This document shows, piece by piece, positions 9,253-17,157 of a DNA stretch of 64,000 nt (the first letter of the stretch is position 1; every line of letters starts with the position of its first letter). The DNA comes from DASPJL01 sp035628645. Lineage in GTDB: Bacteria > Bacteroidota > Bacteroidia > Cytophagales > Cyclobacteriaceae. Both the position numbers and the translations under genes were made by a program. Under the pieces are notes generated by a model that was not told where the DNA came from, ran no database searches, and saw only the letters and a list, made by a program, of their open reading frames with translations. The DNA lies in assembly GCA_035628645.1 (NCBI GenBank), contig DASPJL010000114.1:9311-73310 (forward strand), given 5' to 3'.

Positions 9253-9453
9253 TTGATTAAAATAAAAATCATATTATTCTTTTTAATCGGAACCTTAAGC
9301 CTTTCGTGCGGAAGATCGAGCTATCCATGTCCTGACCTGTCGAGTGCTGCCATGAACGCAAGTGGAAAAAATACTTTGCCTGATCATAGAGTAAGGAATG
9401 ACAAGAAAGGATTGGTTAAAAAGAAAGGAGTAAAAAAAGCCAAAAGAAGATAA
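9253..9453 (+). CDS. Small basic putative lipoprotein
   Basis: A 66-residue protein beginning at a TTG (no ATG is available in the N-terminal part). It has a lipoprotein-type signal (KIILFFLIGTLSLSC, lipobox LSLSC) and then a short mature chain ending in a Lys/Arg-rich tail (KGLVKKKGVKKAKRR). It lies 51 nt after the E1 gene and 19 nt before another very basic secreted protein, so the two probably form a pair. Family unknown to me. The likely location is the outer face of the inner membrane or the outer membrane. Confidence 0.6.
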   Translation: MIKIKIILFFLIGTLSLSCGRSSYPCPDLSSAAMNASGKNTLPDHRVRNDKKGLVKKKGVKKAKRR

Positions 9454-9472
9454 GCCCTTTTTGGTCCAAAAT

Positions 9473-10510
9473 ATGAAAAGACTTCTTTTTTCATTTACTG
9501 TAATATTTTTGTTGGCCTTTTTTATTCAACCCACTTACGGACAAGTAAAAAGCCCTGGGCCGGAAGGCAATGAAATTAATACACCCAAGAAAAGGCTAAA
9601 ATCCAGAAAAAAGGGCCAGATCGAAACAAAGGTCAAAGTAAAAAGGAAGCGGAATTACATAGAGAAAAAAAGCAAAAACAATAGTTTTAAGGCTAATGTC
9701 TCTCAAAAATCAAATGAAACGGTAGTGCCTATTGAGGACAGTAAGGCTTTTTCAAGAAAGACCAAAAAGCCTTTACGAAAACTTAAAAATGCCCAAAAAC
9801 ATTCCGAAAAAGTAGCGGATTCAGAAGGAAAGGTCAGAGTTAAAAAGGCTGGCAGCGATAAAGAGGACGTTTCTGATGAAAAAGTAACCCAGCGTATAAG
9901 AGCAAAAAGTCTCAGAAGGCAAAGAAAAGAAGAGCAATCAAAAGCGAAAACCATTGCAGCTTCAGAAGGAAAAGTCAGGGTTAAAAGAGCGGGTAGTCAT
10001 AAGGAGGATGTTTCTGATGAAAAAGTGACCCAGCGCATTAAAACGAAAAGCCAAGGCAGGCAAAAAAGGGCCAAAGAAAACCAGGCAGAAAGGGTGGCCG
10101 GTTCTGATGGTCCTATTGAGGTAAAAAGAGAGTCTTATAGGAAAAGACCTGGAACAATATATAGTGAGGACAAAAAAGGCGGATCACGTTATAAATCACA
10201 ATCTGAAAAAGGAGCCTACACGCATACGAGCCTATCCGCTGAAAAAAAGGAAAAAAGATTATCTAAAAGAAGTCAAGCCCGAGCCAATTATCAAGGTGAT
10301 GTAAAACTTGCCAAAGGTGAAAAGGACATGCATCCGAGTGCATCTTATTTAGAGGGAAAAAAGAAAAAATCCTTTGCAGATAAAGAAAAATTACGAAAAA
10401 AAGAACTTAAAAAATCTCGGACCAGAAATGGCGGACAGCCTAAGGTTTTTACCGAAAAAAGGAAAAAACCTAAATATGATACCAGAGAAAGCGAAATATG
10501 GAATGAATAA
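9473..10510 (+). CDS. Secreted, highly basic repeat protein of unknown function
   Basis: About 345 residues with a clear signal peptide (MKRLLFSFTVIFLLAFFIQPTYGQ). The mature chain is extremely rich in Lys and Arg and poor in hydrophobic residues, so it is probably largely disordered and polycationic. It contains a 47-residue repeat: two near-identical units begin SEGKVRVK and contain KEDVSDEKVTQRI, and a third, decayed unit begins SDGPIEVK. The start is the ATG at 9473; a TTG at 9461 would add four residues before the signal peptide. No enzyme motif is visible. Binding to acidic surface polysaccharide, DNA or cell-wall polymer is possible but only a guess. Confidence 0.75.
   Translation: MKRLLFSFTVIFLLAFFIQPTYGQVKSPGPEGNEINTPKKRLKSRKKGQIETKVKVKRKRNYIEKKSKNNSFKANVSQKSNETVVPIEDSKAFSRKTKKPLRKLKNAQKHSEKVADSEGKVRVKKAGSDKEDVSDEKVTQRIRAKSLRRQRKEEQSKAKTIAASEGKVRVKRAGSHKEDVSDEKVTQRIKTKSQGRQKRAKENQAERVAGSDGPIEVKRESYRKRPGTIYSEDKKGGSRYKSQSEKGAYTHTSLSAEKKEKRLSKRSQARANYQGDVKLAKGEKDMHPSASYLEGKKKKSFADKEKLRKKELKKSRTRNGGQPKVFTEKRKKPKYDTRESEIWNE
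9821..10132 (+). repeat. 141-bp in-frame tandem repeat inside the basic secreted protein gene
   Basis: Units start at 9821, 9962 and 10103, an exact 141-bp (47-codon) period. The first two are close copies; differences are mostly third-position or Lys/Arg changes. The third keeps only its first part. Confidence 0.8.
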
Positions 10511-10532
10511 TTTGTTTCTTTGCAGTGAACTT

Positions 10533-10593
10533 TTCCAGAAAAAATTATATTAGATAACTATAAAAGAAAGTAAATCTTAAACCTTTTCTGGAA
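10533..10593. repeat. Inverted repeat upstream of ytxJ
   Basis: TTCCAGAAAA at 10533-10542 and TTTTCTGGAA at 10584-10593 are perfect 10-bp complements 41 nt apart. It may be a weak terminator structure for the gene before it or an operator; no T-tract follows. Confidence 0.4.
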
Positions 10594-10692
10594 TAAATTA
10601 AATGTGTGAAATGAGCATGAGCAAAAAGCTCAACTAAACGAAGATGAATATCATGCGAATTCCATATGGCCATAAAAAACAATTATATACAT

Positions 10693-11052
10693 ATGAATTG
10701 GATCAAATTAAAAGACGAAGCTACTTTGAAAGAAATAAAAGCCCTTTCTCACGAAAAACCTGTAGTCATATTTAAACACAGCACCAGATGCAACATAAGC
10801 ACTACGGCGCTTAGTAGATTAGAAAGAACCTGGAAGTCCGATGGAATTAAACCTGTAAGCACTTATTTTCTTGATTTGCTCTCTTACAGGGATATTTCCA
10901 ATAAAATTGAAGATGTCTTTGATATTGAACACCAATCACCTCAATTGCTACTGATTCAGAATGGTATATGCACCTACCATACTTCTCACTTAGGTATCAC
11001 TTTTGAAGAAATAAAAAAGAGAATTCCTTTTGAATCTTTAAGCGAAAGTTAA
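10693..11052 (+). CDS. ytxJ: Bacilliredoxin-type thiol protein YtxJ
   Basis: A small thioredoxin-fold protein of about 119 residues in the YtxJ (BrxC) family. In Firmicutes and Bacteroidota it removes bacillithiol from S-bacillithiolated proteins. The active-site segment 'IFKHSTRCNISTTAL' has the single Cys in a TRCxIS motif, and 'HQSPQLLLIQNG' supplies the cis-Pro region of the fold. The start is the ATG at 10693 (MNWIKLKDEATLKEI, the usual N-terminus); an ATG at 10666 would add nine residues. It is convergent with the OsmC gene, overlapping by 4 nt. A DinB/YfiT-type protein elsewhere in the window (44390-44932) also points to bacillithiol use. Confidence 0.85.
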   Translation: MNWIKLKDEATLKEIKALSHEKPVVIFKHSTRCNISTTALSRLERTWKSDGIKPVSTYFLDLLSYRDISNKIEDVFDIEHQSPQLLLIQNGICTYHTSHLGITFEEIKKRIPFESLSES

Positions 11053-11456
11053 TTGAATTTAAAATCAACGATTTGCTTTACAGAAGGATCTAAGCTAAGG
11101 GCTACAGGACACGTGGATGCAGCCCTTTTTAGTTTCTCCACCTGAATATCCGAGGCTTTTACCCCTTTCATATCAAAATTAATATGAATTTCAGAAACCT
11201 TCCTGGGATTAGCGGACATCACCTTTGTTATTTCGTAAGTCACAGAGGTTAAGTCTATTTCTTCTCTCCTTGCTAATATTCCTATAATAGTCATCATACA
11301 ACTTCCCAAAGCAGAACATAACAAATCTGTCGGACTAAAAGCTTCACCTTTCCCATTATTATCCAAAGGCGCATCCGTAATTATTTTATTGTCAGATTTA
11401 ACATGGACCGATTCCGTCCTTAATTCCCCTAAATATTTAGATTTAATAGTTGCCAT
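11049..11456 (-). CDS. OsmC/Ohr-family protein
   Basis: A cytoplasmic protein of about 135 residues in the OsmC-like superfamily of thiol-dependent (hydro)peroxide-handling proteins. It shows the usual block 'FSPTDLLCSALGSCMMTIIGI' with the first conserved Cys, and the C-terminal 'AASTCPVALSLDP' with the second redox Cys. This is the YhfA/OsmC-like subgroup rather than Ohr, as judged by length and motif order. The start is the ATG at 11456 (MATIKSKYLGELRTE); a TTG at 11465 is less likely. It is next to ytxJ but on the other strand; both act in thiol or peroxide stress. Confidence 0.88.
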   Translation of the reverse strand: MATIKSKYLGELRTESVHVKSDNKIITDAPLDNNGKGEAFSPTDLLCSALGSCMMTIIGILARREEIDLTSVTYEITKVMSANPRKVSEIHINFDMKGVKASDIQVEKLKRAASTCPVALSLDPSVKQIVDFKFN

Positions 11457-11554
11457 ATCCAACAATAATATATATTTTTTCGTTTTTTTTAAGTAATTTC
11501 TCTTTTAATGTTTTATCCACTTTGCTTTTCCTTATAAATAAATAGAATTCTTCT

Positions 11555-12274
11555 ATGTACAAACATATTGTCGTTATTTTCTTATGTATTCTCACCTTTT
11601 CGTCCGTTGCTCAAGAAGAAAATGAAGAGTTTGAATATACCCGCGAATTCACCTATGGGTTTAATTTCAATACCAATGGTGGCTTATTAGGTGGAGTTGC
11701 CATAAAACATAGCAGGGCTTTAAACAAAAAATCTTACCAAAGTTTTGGCCTTGAGGTAGTTAATGTTAAACATGAAAAAGAAGTGAGGTCGCAATCTGGA
11801 ACCGGAAACTTTTTTATTTTTGGAAAACAAAACTACTTGTATTCCATTCGTCTTCAGTATGGCCGTGAAATAATATTATTTAGAAAAGCTCCGGAGGAAG
11901 GGGTTCAGATAAATGGAATTCTTGCGGCGGGGCCTACCATCGGTTTATTAGCGCCTTACTATATTCGGTATGGCTTCACCAGTGATGATGTCCGAGTGGT
12001 AAAATATGACCCTCAAGAAACACCAGATAAGATAAAAACTTATGGCACAGGAGGTATCCTTCAAGGTCTGGATGAATCACAGGTAAAAATAGGTCTTAAT
12101 TTAAAAGCTGCCCTCAGTTTTGAATTCGGGACATTTAAAAGCAGTGTTGCTGGTTTTGAAGCAGGATTTCTGGTGGAAGGTTTCCCCGAAAAAATAAATC
12201 TAATGCCTACAGCAGAAAAAAGGGCCGTCTTCACATCTGCATTTTTTACCCTTTATTACGGAAAAAGAAGGTAA
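11555..12274 (+). CDS. Secreted beta-rich protein of unknown function
   Basis: 239 residues with a signal peptide (MYKHIVVIFLCILTFSSVAQ). The mature chain is rich in alternating aromatic/Gly segments (FTYGFNFNTNGGLLGGVAI, SIRLQYGREI, FTSAFFTLYYGKRR) and ends on an aromatic-basic strand, consistent with a small outer-membrane beta-barrel. No named domain is recognised. It lies 91 nt upstream of lipA on the same strand, but lipA appears to have its own -7 box. Confidence 0.75.
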   Translation: MYKHIVVIFLCILTFSSVAQEENEEFEYTREFTYGFNFNTNGGLLGGVAIKHSRALNKKSYQSFGLEVVNVKHEKEVRSQSGTGNFFIFGKQNYLYSIRLQYGREIILFRKAPEEGVQINGILAAGPTIGLLAPYYIRYGFTSDDVRVVKYDPQETPDKIKTYGTGGILQGLDESQVKIGLNLKAALSFEFGTFKSSVAGFEAGFLVEGFPEKINLMPTAEKRAVFTSAFFTLYYGKRR

Positions 12275-12335
12275 TCCGACAATTTGAAGAAAATGATTTA
12301 AATCACTTCTCCTCAAATTACATTTTCAATTATCG

Positions 12336-12343
12336 TACTTTTG
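12336..12343 (+). promoter_or_regulatory. Candidate -7 box for lipA
   Basis: TACTTTTG matches TAnnTTTG and is followed by CATTCA, a common context around Bacteroidetes start sites. No clear TTG lies at the proper distance upstream. The predicted leader is about 18 nt. Confidence 0.45.
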
Positions 12344-12365
12344 CATTCAATATAGATTTCAGATT

Positions 12366-13238
12366 ATGATAGAACTTCCTGTTATAAATTCAGATACTAA
12401 TAAAGTGCGTAAACCGGAATGGCTGAGGGTAAAGCTTCCTGTTGGAAAAGAATATGCCAATGTCCGTTCCATAGTGGATGAATATAAACTTCATACAATT
12501 TGTCAAAGTGGTAATTGCCCGAATATGGGAGAGTGCTGGGGCGCAGGTACCGCCACTTTTATGATATTGGGAAATGTTTGTACGCGAAGCTGCACTTTTT
12601 GTGCAGTGGCTACCGGGCGACCTACAGAATATGATACTGATGAACCCCGAAGAGTAGCTGAGGCTATAAAACTAATGGGTGTAAAACATGCTGTTATTAC
12701 TTCAGTTAACCGCGATGAACTTAAAGACCGTGGGGCCTCCATTTGGCATGAAACGGTGGTAGAAGTAAAAAAACTTTCACCTCAGACGACAATTGAAACA
12801 CTGATACCTGATGTAAAGGGAAACTGGGACGCTTTGACAACCATGATCAGCGCTGGCCAAGAGGTGGTTTCACACAATATGGAAACCGTGGAAAGACTAT
12901 ACAAACGTGTTAGACCTCAGGCTAAATACGAAAGAAGCTTGGAAGAAATCCGCAGAATAAAAGAATTCGGTAAACGGACAAAATCCGGCATAATGCTGGG
13001 AATAGGAGAGACGCCGGATGAAGTATACAGAACTATGGATGACTTAATTGAAAATGGTCTGGATGTACTTACCTTAGGCCAATATTTGCAGCCTACCAAA
13101 CTTCATCTTGAGGTTGCAGAATTTATTCACCCTGAACAATTCTTAAAATATAAAGAAGAAGGTTTAAAAAGAGGTTTTAACTATGTAGAGTCAGGTCCTT
13201 TGGTAAGATCATCTTATCACGCGGAAAGACACATTTGA
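12366..13238 (+). CDS. lipA: Lipoyl synthase
   Basis: A radical-SAM enzyme of 290 residues that inserts two sulfurs into octanoyl groups on E2 or GcvH proteins, the last step of lipoate synthesis. The auxiliary cluster cysteines are in 'CQSGNCPNMGEC' and the radical-SAM cluster in 'CTRSCTFCAV'. The C-terminal RSSYHAE segment supplies the conserved Ser ligand. Length and motifs are normal for the family. It probably serves the E1-containing dehydrogenase complex encoded upstream. It ends against a palindromic repeat that may terminate transcription. Confidence 0.97.
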   Translation: MIELPVINSDTNKVRKPEWLRVKLPVGKEYANVRSIVDEYKLHTICQSGNCPNMGECWGAGTATFMILGNVCTRSCTFCAVATGRPTEYDTDEPRRVAEAIKLMGVKHAVITSVNRDELKDRGASIWHETVVEVKKLSPQTTIETLIPDVKGNWDALTTMISAGQEVVSHNMETVERLYKRVRPQAKYERSLEEIRRIKEFGKRTKSGIMLGIGETPDEVYRTMDDLIENGLDVLTLGQYLQPTKLHLEVAEFIHPEQFLKYKEEGLKRGFNYVESGPLVRSSYHAERHI

Positions 13239-13296
13239 GATGTTGATATGTTGAATGTTGAATGATAGTAAATCTCATTTCAACATTTAACATTAC
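13239..13296. repeat. Short palindromic intergenic repeat, family B, copy 1
   Basis: The left arm contains ATGTTGAATGTTGAATGA and the right arm TCATTTCAACATTTAACAT; they pair over about 18 bp with few mismatches. It fills the gap between the convergent ends of lipA and the lipoprotein gene, overlapping the latter's stop codon. A related structure occurs at 33451-33558. Confidence 0.6.
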
Positions 13297-13925
13297 CTTT
13301 TATCTTTCTCGTCACATTCGGAAGGATCTTGTTTTACGATCATATAGTTCTCTACTTCACTTTCAGGTATCATGTCAAACCTGGTTTTTGGAACACCAGG
13401 TTCATGAACCCTTACATCCACAATCAATTCCTTACCCCTTTTAACTACATCAACATTTAGGCTATCATAAGTGGAAGTCATTCCGCCTTCTTCTTCATAA
13501 TACCTCACCAGATTAAATTTGTAGATGCCTTTACTTCTATTAACATCCGCTATAAAATAAGTCTTTTCCTCATCGGGAAAATTGAAATAAATTTTAGGAT
13601 TTGAACTGTTAATGTCGTGAAGTGTAAAACTTGGGGCTTCCTCTTCTCCGCATGGAATATAAATAACCTTTTGACTTCGATAAATTCCGAGCAATACCCA
13701 TTTTTGAGGTAATGTCCCCAGGAGATTTACAGGGCGTTTAGCAGTTTCCTTTACCGGAGCTTCTCCCGGTTTAATTCTTTGACGATTTTGCCTGAATCTT
13801 TTTTCTTCATTTTCTCTAGCAATGGAGTCTTCAATATATTTGGCTCTTTCCCGTTCCTTATCCTTGTCACTCTTGCAAGAAAGCACTGTTATAATTAATA
13901 AAAAGAAAAGGCTTTTTCTCCACAT
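13293..13925 (-). CDS. Putative lipoprotein of unknown function
   Basis: 210 residues with a lipoprotein signal (MWRKSLFFLLIITVLSC, Cys17). Next comes a charged, probably disordered linker to about residue 65 (KDKERERAKYIEDSIARENEEKRFRQNR in two parts), then a compact beta-rich domain. Anchorage to a membrane with a linker is inferred. I do not recognise the C-terminal domain. It is transcribed toward lipA. Confidence 0.72.
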   Translation of the reverse strand: MWRKSLFFLLIITVLSCKSDKDKERERAKYIEDSIARENEEKRFRQNRQRIKPGEAPVKETAKRPVNLLGTLPQKWVLLGIYRSQKVIYIPCGEEEAPSFTLHDINSSNPKIYFNFPDEEKTYFIADVNRSKGIYKFNLVRYYEEEGGMTSTYDSLNVDVVKRGKELIVDVRVHEPGVPKTRFDMIPESEVENYMIVKQDPSECDEKDKR

Positions 13926-14117
13926 AAAAACAATAATAGCTTATTTATACGAAATTTAGCCAAAGTGTTTTGAACACAAAGAGAATTAAAAAGTAAATCT
14001 TGATTAATTGTTAGATAATTAAAACTGTCATCCTGTCATTACATGACGAAGAGGAACGAATTTTGAAAAAACAGGACTGAAACTTGAAAAATTTTTTTTA
14101 AAAATAATATTAACAAT

Positions 14118-15932
14118 ATGGAAGAAAAAGGATCAATATCAATTCATACCGAGAATATTTTTCCAATCATAAAGAAATTTCTTTACTCAGACCATGAAAT
14201 ATTCCTGCGGGAATTGGTATCAAATGCTGTAGATGCAAGTCAAAAATTAAAAAGGCTTTCTTCTTTGGGCGAGTTTAAAGGTGAGCTAGGCGATCTGAAA
14301 GTAAAAGTGAGTTTAGATGAAGCCGCAAAAACAATAACTGTTAGTGATAACGGTTTAGGGATGACCGCAGAAGAAATCAAGAAATATATCAATCAAATTG
14401 CATTCTCTGGCGCAACGGAATTTGTAGAAAAATACAAAGACAAGGGCGAAGACAAGCAAATAATAGGTCACTTTGGATTAGGCTTTTATTCTGCCTTTAT
14501 GGTTGCTGAAAAAGTAGAAATCCTTACTAAATCCTATAAAGAGGAAACAGAAGCAGCCAGATGGATTTGTGACGGAAGCACTGAATTTGAGATCACCTCA
14601 ACTGAAAAGAGCGAGCGCGGAACCGACATCGTGCTTCATGTAGCGGAGGATTCTAAAGAATTTCTGGACAAATTCAGGCTAGAAAATATTCTTAAGAAAT
14701 ATTGCAAATTCCTTCCTATTGAAGTTGAATTTGATGGAAAGGTGGTCAATAATCCAAATCCATTGTGGACCAAATCTCCAAATGATCTAAAAGATGAAGA
14801 CTATTTAAATTTTTATAAGGAGCTATACCCATTCACAGAAGATCCCTTATTCTGGATTCATTTAAATGTGGATTATCCTTTCAACTTAACGGGAATACTT
14901 TATTTCCCTAAAGTTAAGAATGACTTTGAGGCCAAGAATAAAATTCAGCTTTATTCAAGGCAAGTTTTTATTACCGATGAAGTAAAAGATGTAGTACCTG
15001 AATTTTTGATGCTTCTTCACGGAGTTTTGGACTCTCCAGATATTCCGCTTAACGTATCGAGAAGTTTTCTTCAGGCCGACAGTAATGTCAAAAAAATAAA
15101 TGCGCACATTACTAAAAAAGTAGCTGACAAACTTTCCGAATTATTTAAAAAAGACCGTAAAGCGTTTGAAGAAAAGTGGGACAGCATTGGTATTTTCGTC
15201 AAATATGGTATGATAAGCGATGAAAAATTCTATGAAAAAGCGAAGGATTTTGGTCTTTTGAAAAATATCGAAAATAAGTTCTACACTATTGAAGAATATA
15301 AAGAAGCCATTAAGCCAACCCAAACTGATAAAGATGGCAATCAGGTTGCCTTGTATACCACAGACCCAGGTAAGCAGGACAGCTATATATCTTCAGCTAA
15401 AAAACGCGGATATGATGTATTAAAATTTGAAGGTATTTTGGATAATCATTTTATCGGTTTTATAGAAAGAAAACTAGAAAAATTCAGCCTGAAAAGAGTT
15501 GATTCAGAAATCATAGATAAATTAATAGATAAAGGAGAAACACTCGAAAGCGTTCTAAGCGAGGATGAAAAAACTGCACTGAAAGCAATTTTTCAAAAAG
15601 CGCTAAACGATGATAAATTGAATCTGTCAATAGAATCGCTTCCTGTAGATGAATTACCTGTTTCAATTACTCTACCTGAATTCATGAGAAGAATGAAAGA
15701 CATGTCAATGGGAGGGGGAATGGCTATGATGGGTGATTTTCCATTAATGCACAATGTGGTCCTGAATGCAAATCATCCCTTAATCTCTAAAATTTTGAAA
15801 ACAGAGTCGGAGGAAGAAAAAGCCAAACTTGCCAAACAAGCTTATGACATTGGACTACTTTCCCAAAATATGCTTTCAGGAAATGATCTGACTCAATTCA
15901 TTCACCGCAGTGTAGAGTTATTCACTAAATAA
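14118..15932 (+). CDS. htpG: Chaperone HtpG (bacterial Hsp90)
   Basis: An ATP-dependent molecular chaperone of 604 residues. The GHKL ATP site is clear: 'LVSNAVDAS' (N box), 'VSDNGLGM' (G1) and 'GHFGLGFYSAFMVA' (lid/G2). The middle domain carries 'LPLNVSRSFLQ'-type sequence (here DIPLNVSRSFLQ), and the C-terminal dimerisation domain follows. Length is slightly below Escherichia coli HtpG but usual for this phylum. It is a single-gene unit ending in a strong terminator. No CIRCE operator or other known heat-shock element was seen upstream. Confidence 0.97.
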   Translation: MEEKGSISIHTENIFPIIKKFLYSDHEIFLRELVSNAVDASQKLKRLSSLGEFKGELGDLKVKVSLDEAAKTITVSDNGLGMTAEEIKKYINQIAFSGATEFVEKYKDKGEDKQIIGHFGLGFYSAFMVAEKVEILTKSYKEETEAARWICDGSTEFEITSTEKSERGTDIVLHVAEDSKEFLDKFRLENILKKYCKFLPIEVEFDGKVVNNPNPLWTKSPNDLKDEDYLNFYKELYPFTEDPLFWIHLNVDYPFNLTGILYFPKVKNDFEAKNKIQLYSRQVFITDEVKDVVPEFLMLLHGVLDSPDIPLNVSRSFLQADSNVKKINAHITKKVADKLSELFKKDRKAFEEKWDSIGIFVKYGMISDEKFYEKAKDFGLLKNIENKFYTIEEYKEAIKPTQTDKDGNQVALYTTDPGKQDSYISSAKKRGYDVLKFEGILDNHFIGFIERKLEKFSLKRVDSEIIDKLIDKGETLESVLSEDEKTALKAIFQKALNDDKLNLSIESLPVDELPVSITLPEFMRRMKDMSMGGGMAMMGDFPLMHNVVLNANHPLISKILKTESEEEKAKLAKQAYDIGLLSQNMLSGNDLTQFIHRSVELFTK

Positions 15933-15950
15933 ATTTTTAAACTAATACCC

Positions 15951-15986
15951 AAAAACCTTATGGATCCGATCCATAAGGTTTTTTAT
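15951..15986 (+). terminator. Intrinsic terminator after htpG
   Basis: A perfect 16-bp inverted repeat (AAAAACCTTATGGATC with its complement, one base between) followed by a T-run. It starts 18 nt after the htpG stop. Confidence 0.9.
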
Positions 15987-16198
15987 TTGAAGGAATTATT
16001 ATAATAGAAAATTAGTTAATGACGTTAGAGATTTAAGCTAATTTATTTATAACTTACGAGGGTCATCCACTCAAATAATTTAAAAAGAATCGTTTACAGT
16101 AAAAGCCCGTAAATGGATTTTAATATTTTGAATAAAAAATCAGTCAAAACCGCCCTACATGGTTCCATGAGTGCCATTAAAACTAAAACCGTTAACGA

Positions 16199-17065
16199 AT
16201 GAAAAAATACTTCATTTGCCTTCTTTTTTTCTCAATATCCATAGCCCTTTTTGGACAAAGGAAAAATAAAGAAAGCAAACAAAGAGCTGCCACTGCAAAT
16301 GACTTTACCTCTACTGAAATAAAAGTAGATAGCATAGAAAAAGATATTTTCACCCCTGATATAGTATTTCAGGAAATAAAAAAGAAAAAGCCCAAGAAGA
16401 ATGTTTTTTACGGGCTTAAAACAAAAAAACATTTTACTAGAATTGGTGGGGCAGGCAATCAGGTTATCGAGCTCTTTCATTATTTAAAAGAATACAGAGA
16501 ACCCAATCCATATGTGCAGGACATTTATTGGTACAGCAAGAAAGAAAAGCGCATAAAAAAATCTACCATCATTGACAAACCCAATGCACTAATCCTTCAC
16601 GGCCCTTATCTAAAAATAGTGAGGGGTGATACCGTTGAAGAAGGAAATTATTATATAGGCACCAAGCACGGAAGATGGAATACCTACAAAAAGGGCTTCA
16701 TCCTCTCTGACAAAAAAAACTTTCACAAAGGCTGGCCAAGAGATGCTGAGATTACTTACTATGACACAGATAAGAAAAAGATAAAAGAAGTGATACCTAG
16801 AGAATATGGTATGGTTCATGGGGATTATTACTCTTTTTATGACAATGGATTACTGATGGAGGAGGGGAAATATAAATACGGGGTTAAAATTGGCAAATGG
16901 ATTGAATATCATAAGTTAAGAAGAAAAAGAAAAACGGAGACGCAGTATGCCAAAGACCCCTATGACAAAGACTTTGAGCCTTACCTGCTCAAAGAATATG
17001 ATCAAAGAGGAAAGGTGCTCTATGATTATAAAAAGGATAAAAATACAGTAAGCACAAAAGATTAA
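16199..17065 (+). CDS. Secreted MORN-like repeat protein
   Basis: 288 residues with a signal peptide (MKKYFICLLFFSISIALFGQ). The second half has several MORN-like beta-hairpin units of the bacterial toxin/antitoxin-variant type, such as 'EEGNYYIGTKHGRWNTY', 'GMVHGDYYSFYDNGLLMEEG' and 'KYKYGVKIGKWIEY'. These modules often occur in Bacteroidota secreted proteins and mediate binding rather than catalysis. No enzymatic residues are apparent. It is flanked by the htpG terminator upstream and a bidirectional terminator downstream, so it is probably its own transcript. Confidence 0.78.
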   Translation: MKKYFICLLFFSISIALFGQRKNKESKQRAATANDFTSTEIKVDSIEKDIFTPDIVFQEIKKKKPKKNVFYGLKTKKHFTRIGGAGNQVIELFHYLKEYREPNPYVQDIYWYSKKEKRIKKSTIIDKPNALILHGPYLKIVRGDTVEEGNYYIGTKHGRWNTYKKGFILSDKKNFHKGWPRDAEITYYDTDKKKIKEVIPREYGMVHGDYYSFYDNGLLMEEGKYKYGVKIGKWIEYHKLRRKRKTETQYAKDPYDKDFEPYLLKEYDQRGKVLYDYKKDKNTVSTKD

Positions 17066-17098
17066 CTATTCTAACTTAGATAAAAAACTCCCACAAGT

Positions 17099-17137
17099 AA
17101 AAAGAGAAAGGCCAGATAAACTGGCCTTTCTCTTTTT
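17099..17137. terminator. Bidirectional intrinsic terminator between convergent genes
   Basis: AAAAAGAGAAAGGCCAG and CTGGCCTTTCTCTTTTT form a perfect 17-bp stem with an ATAAA loop. A/T tracts on both sides let it serve both the MORN-like gene and rny. Confidence 0.92.
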
Positions 17138-17157
17138 GGATTCCGAAGAAAGATTTC

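Noticed and set aside
13980..14117. Possible heat-shock operator upstream of htpG
   Set aside because: TGTCATCCTGTCATTACATGACG looked like an inverted motif, but it is short and irregular and does not fit CIRCE or another element I can name.
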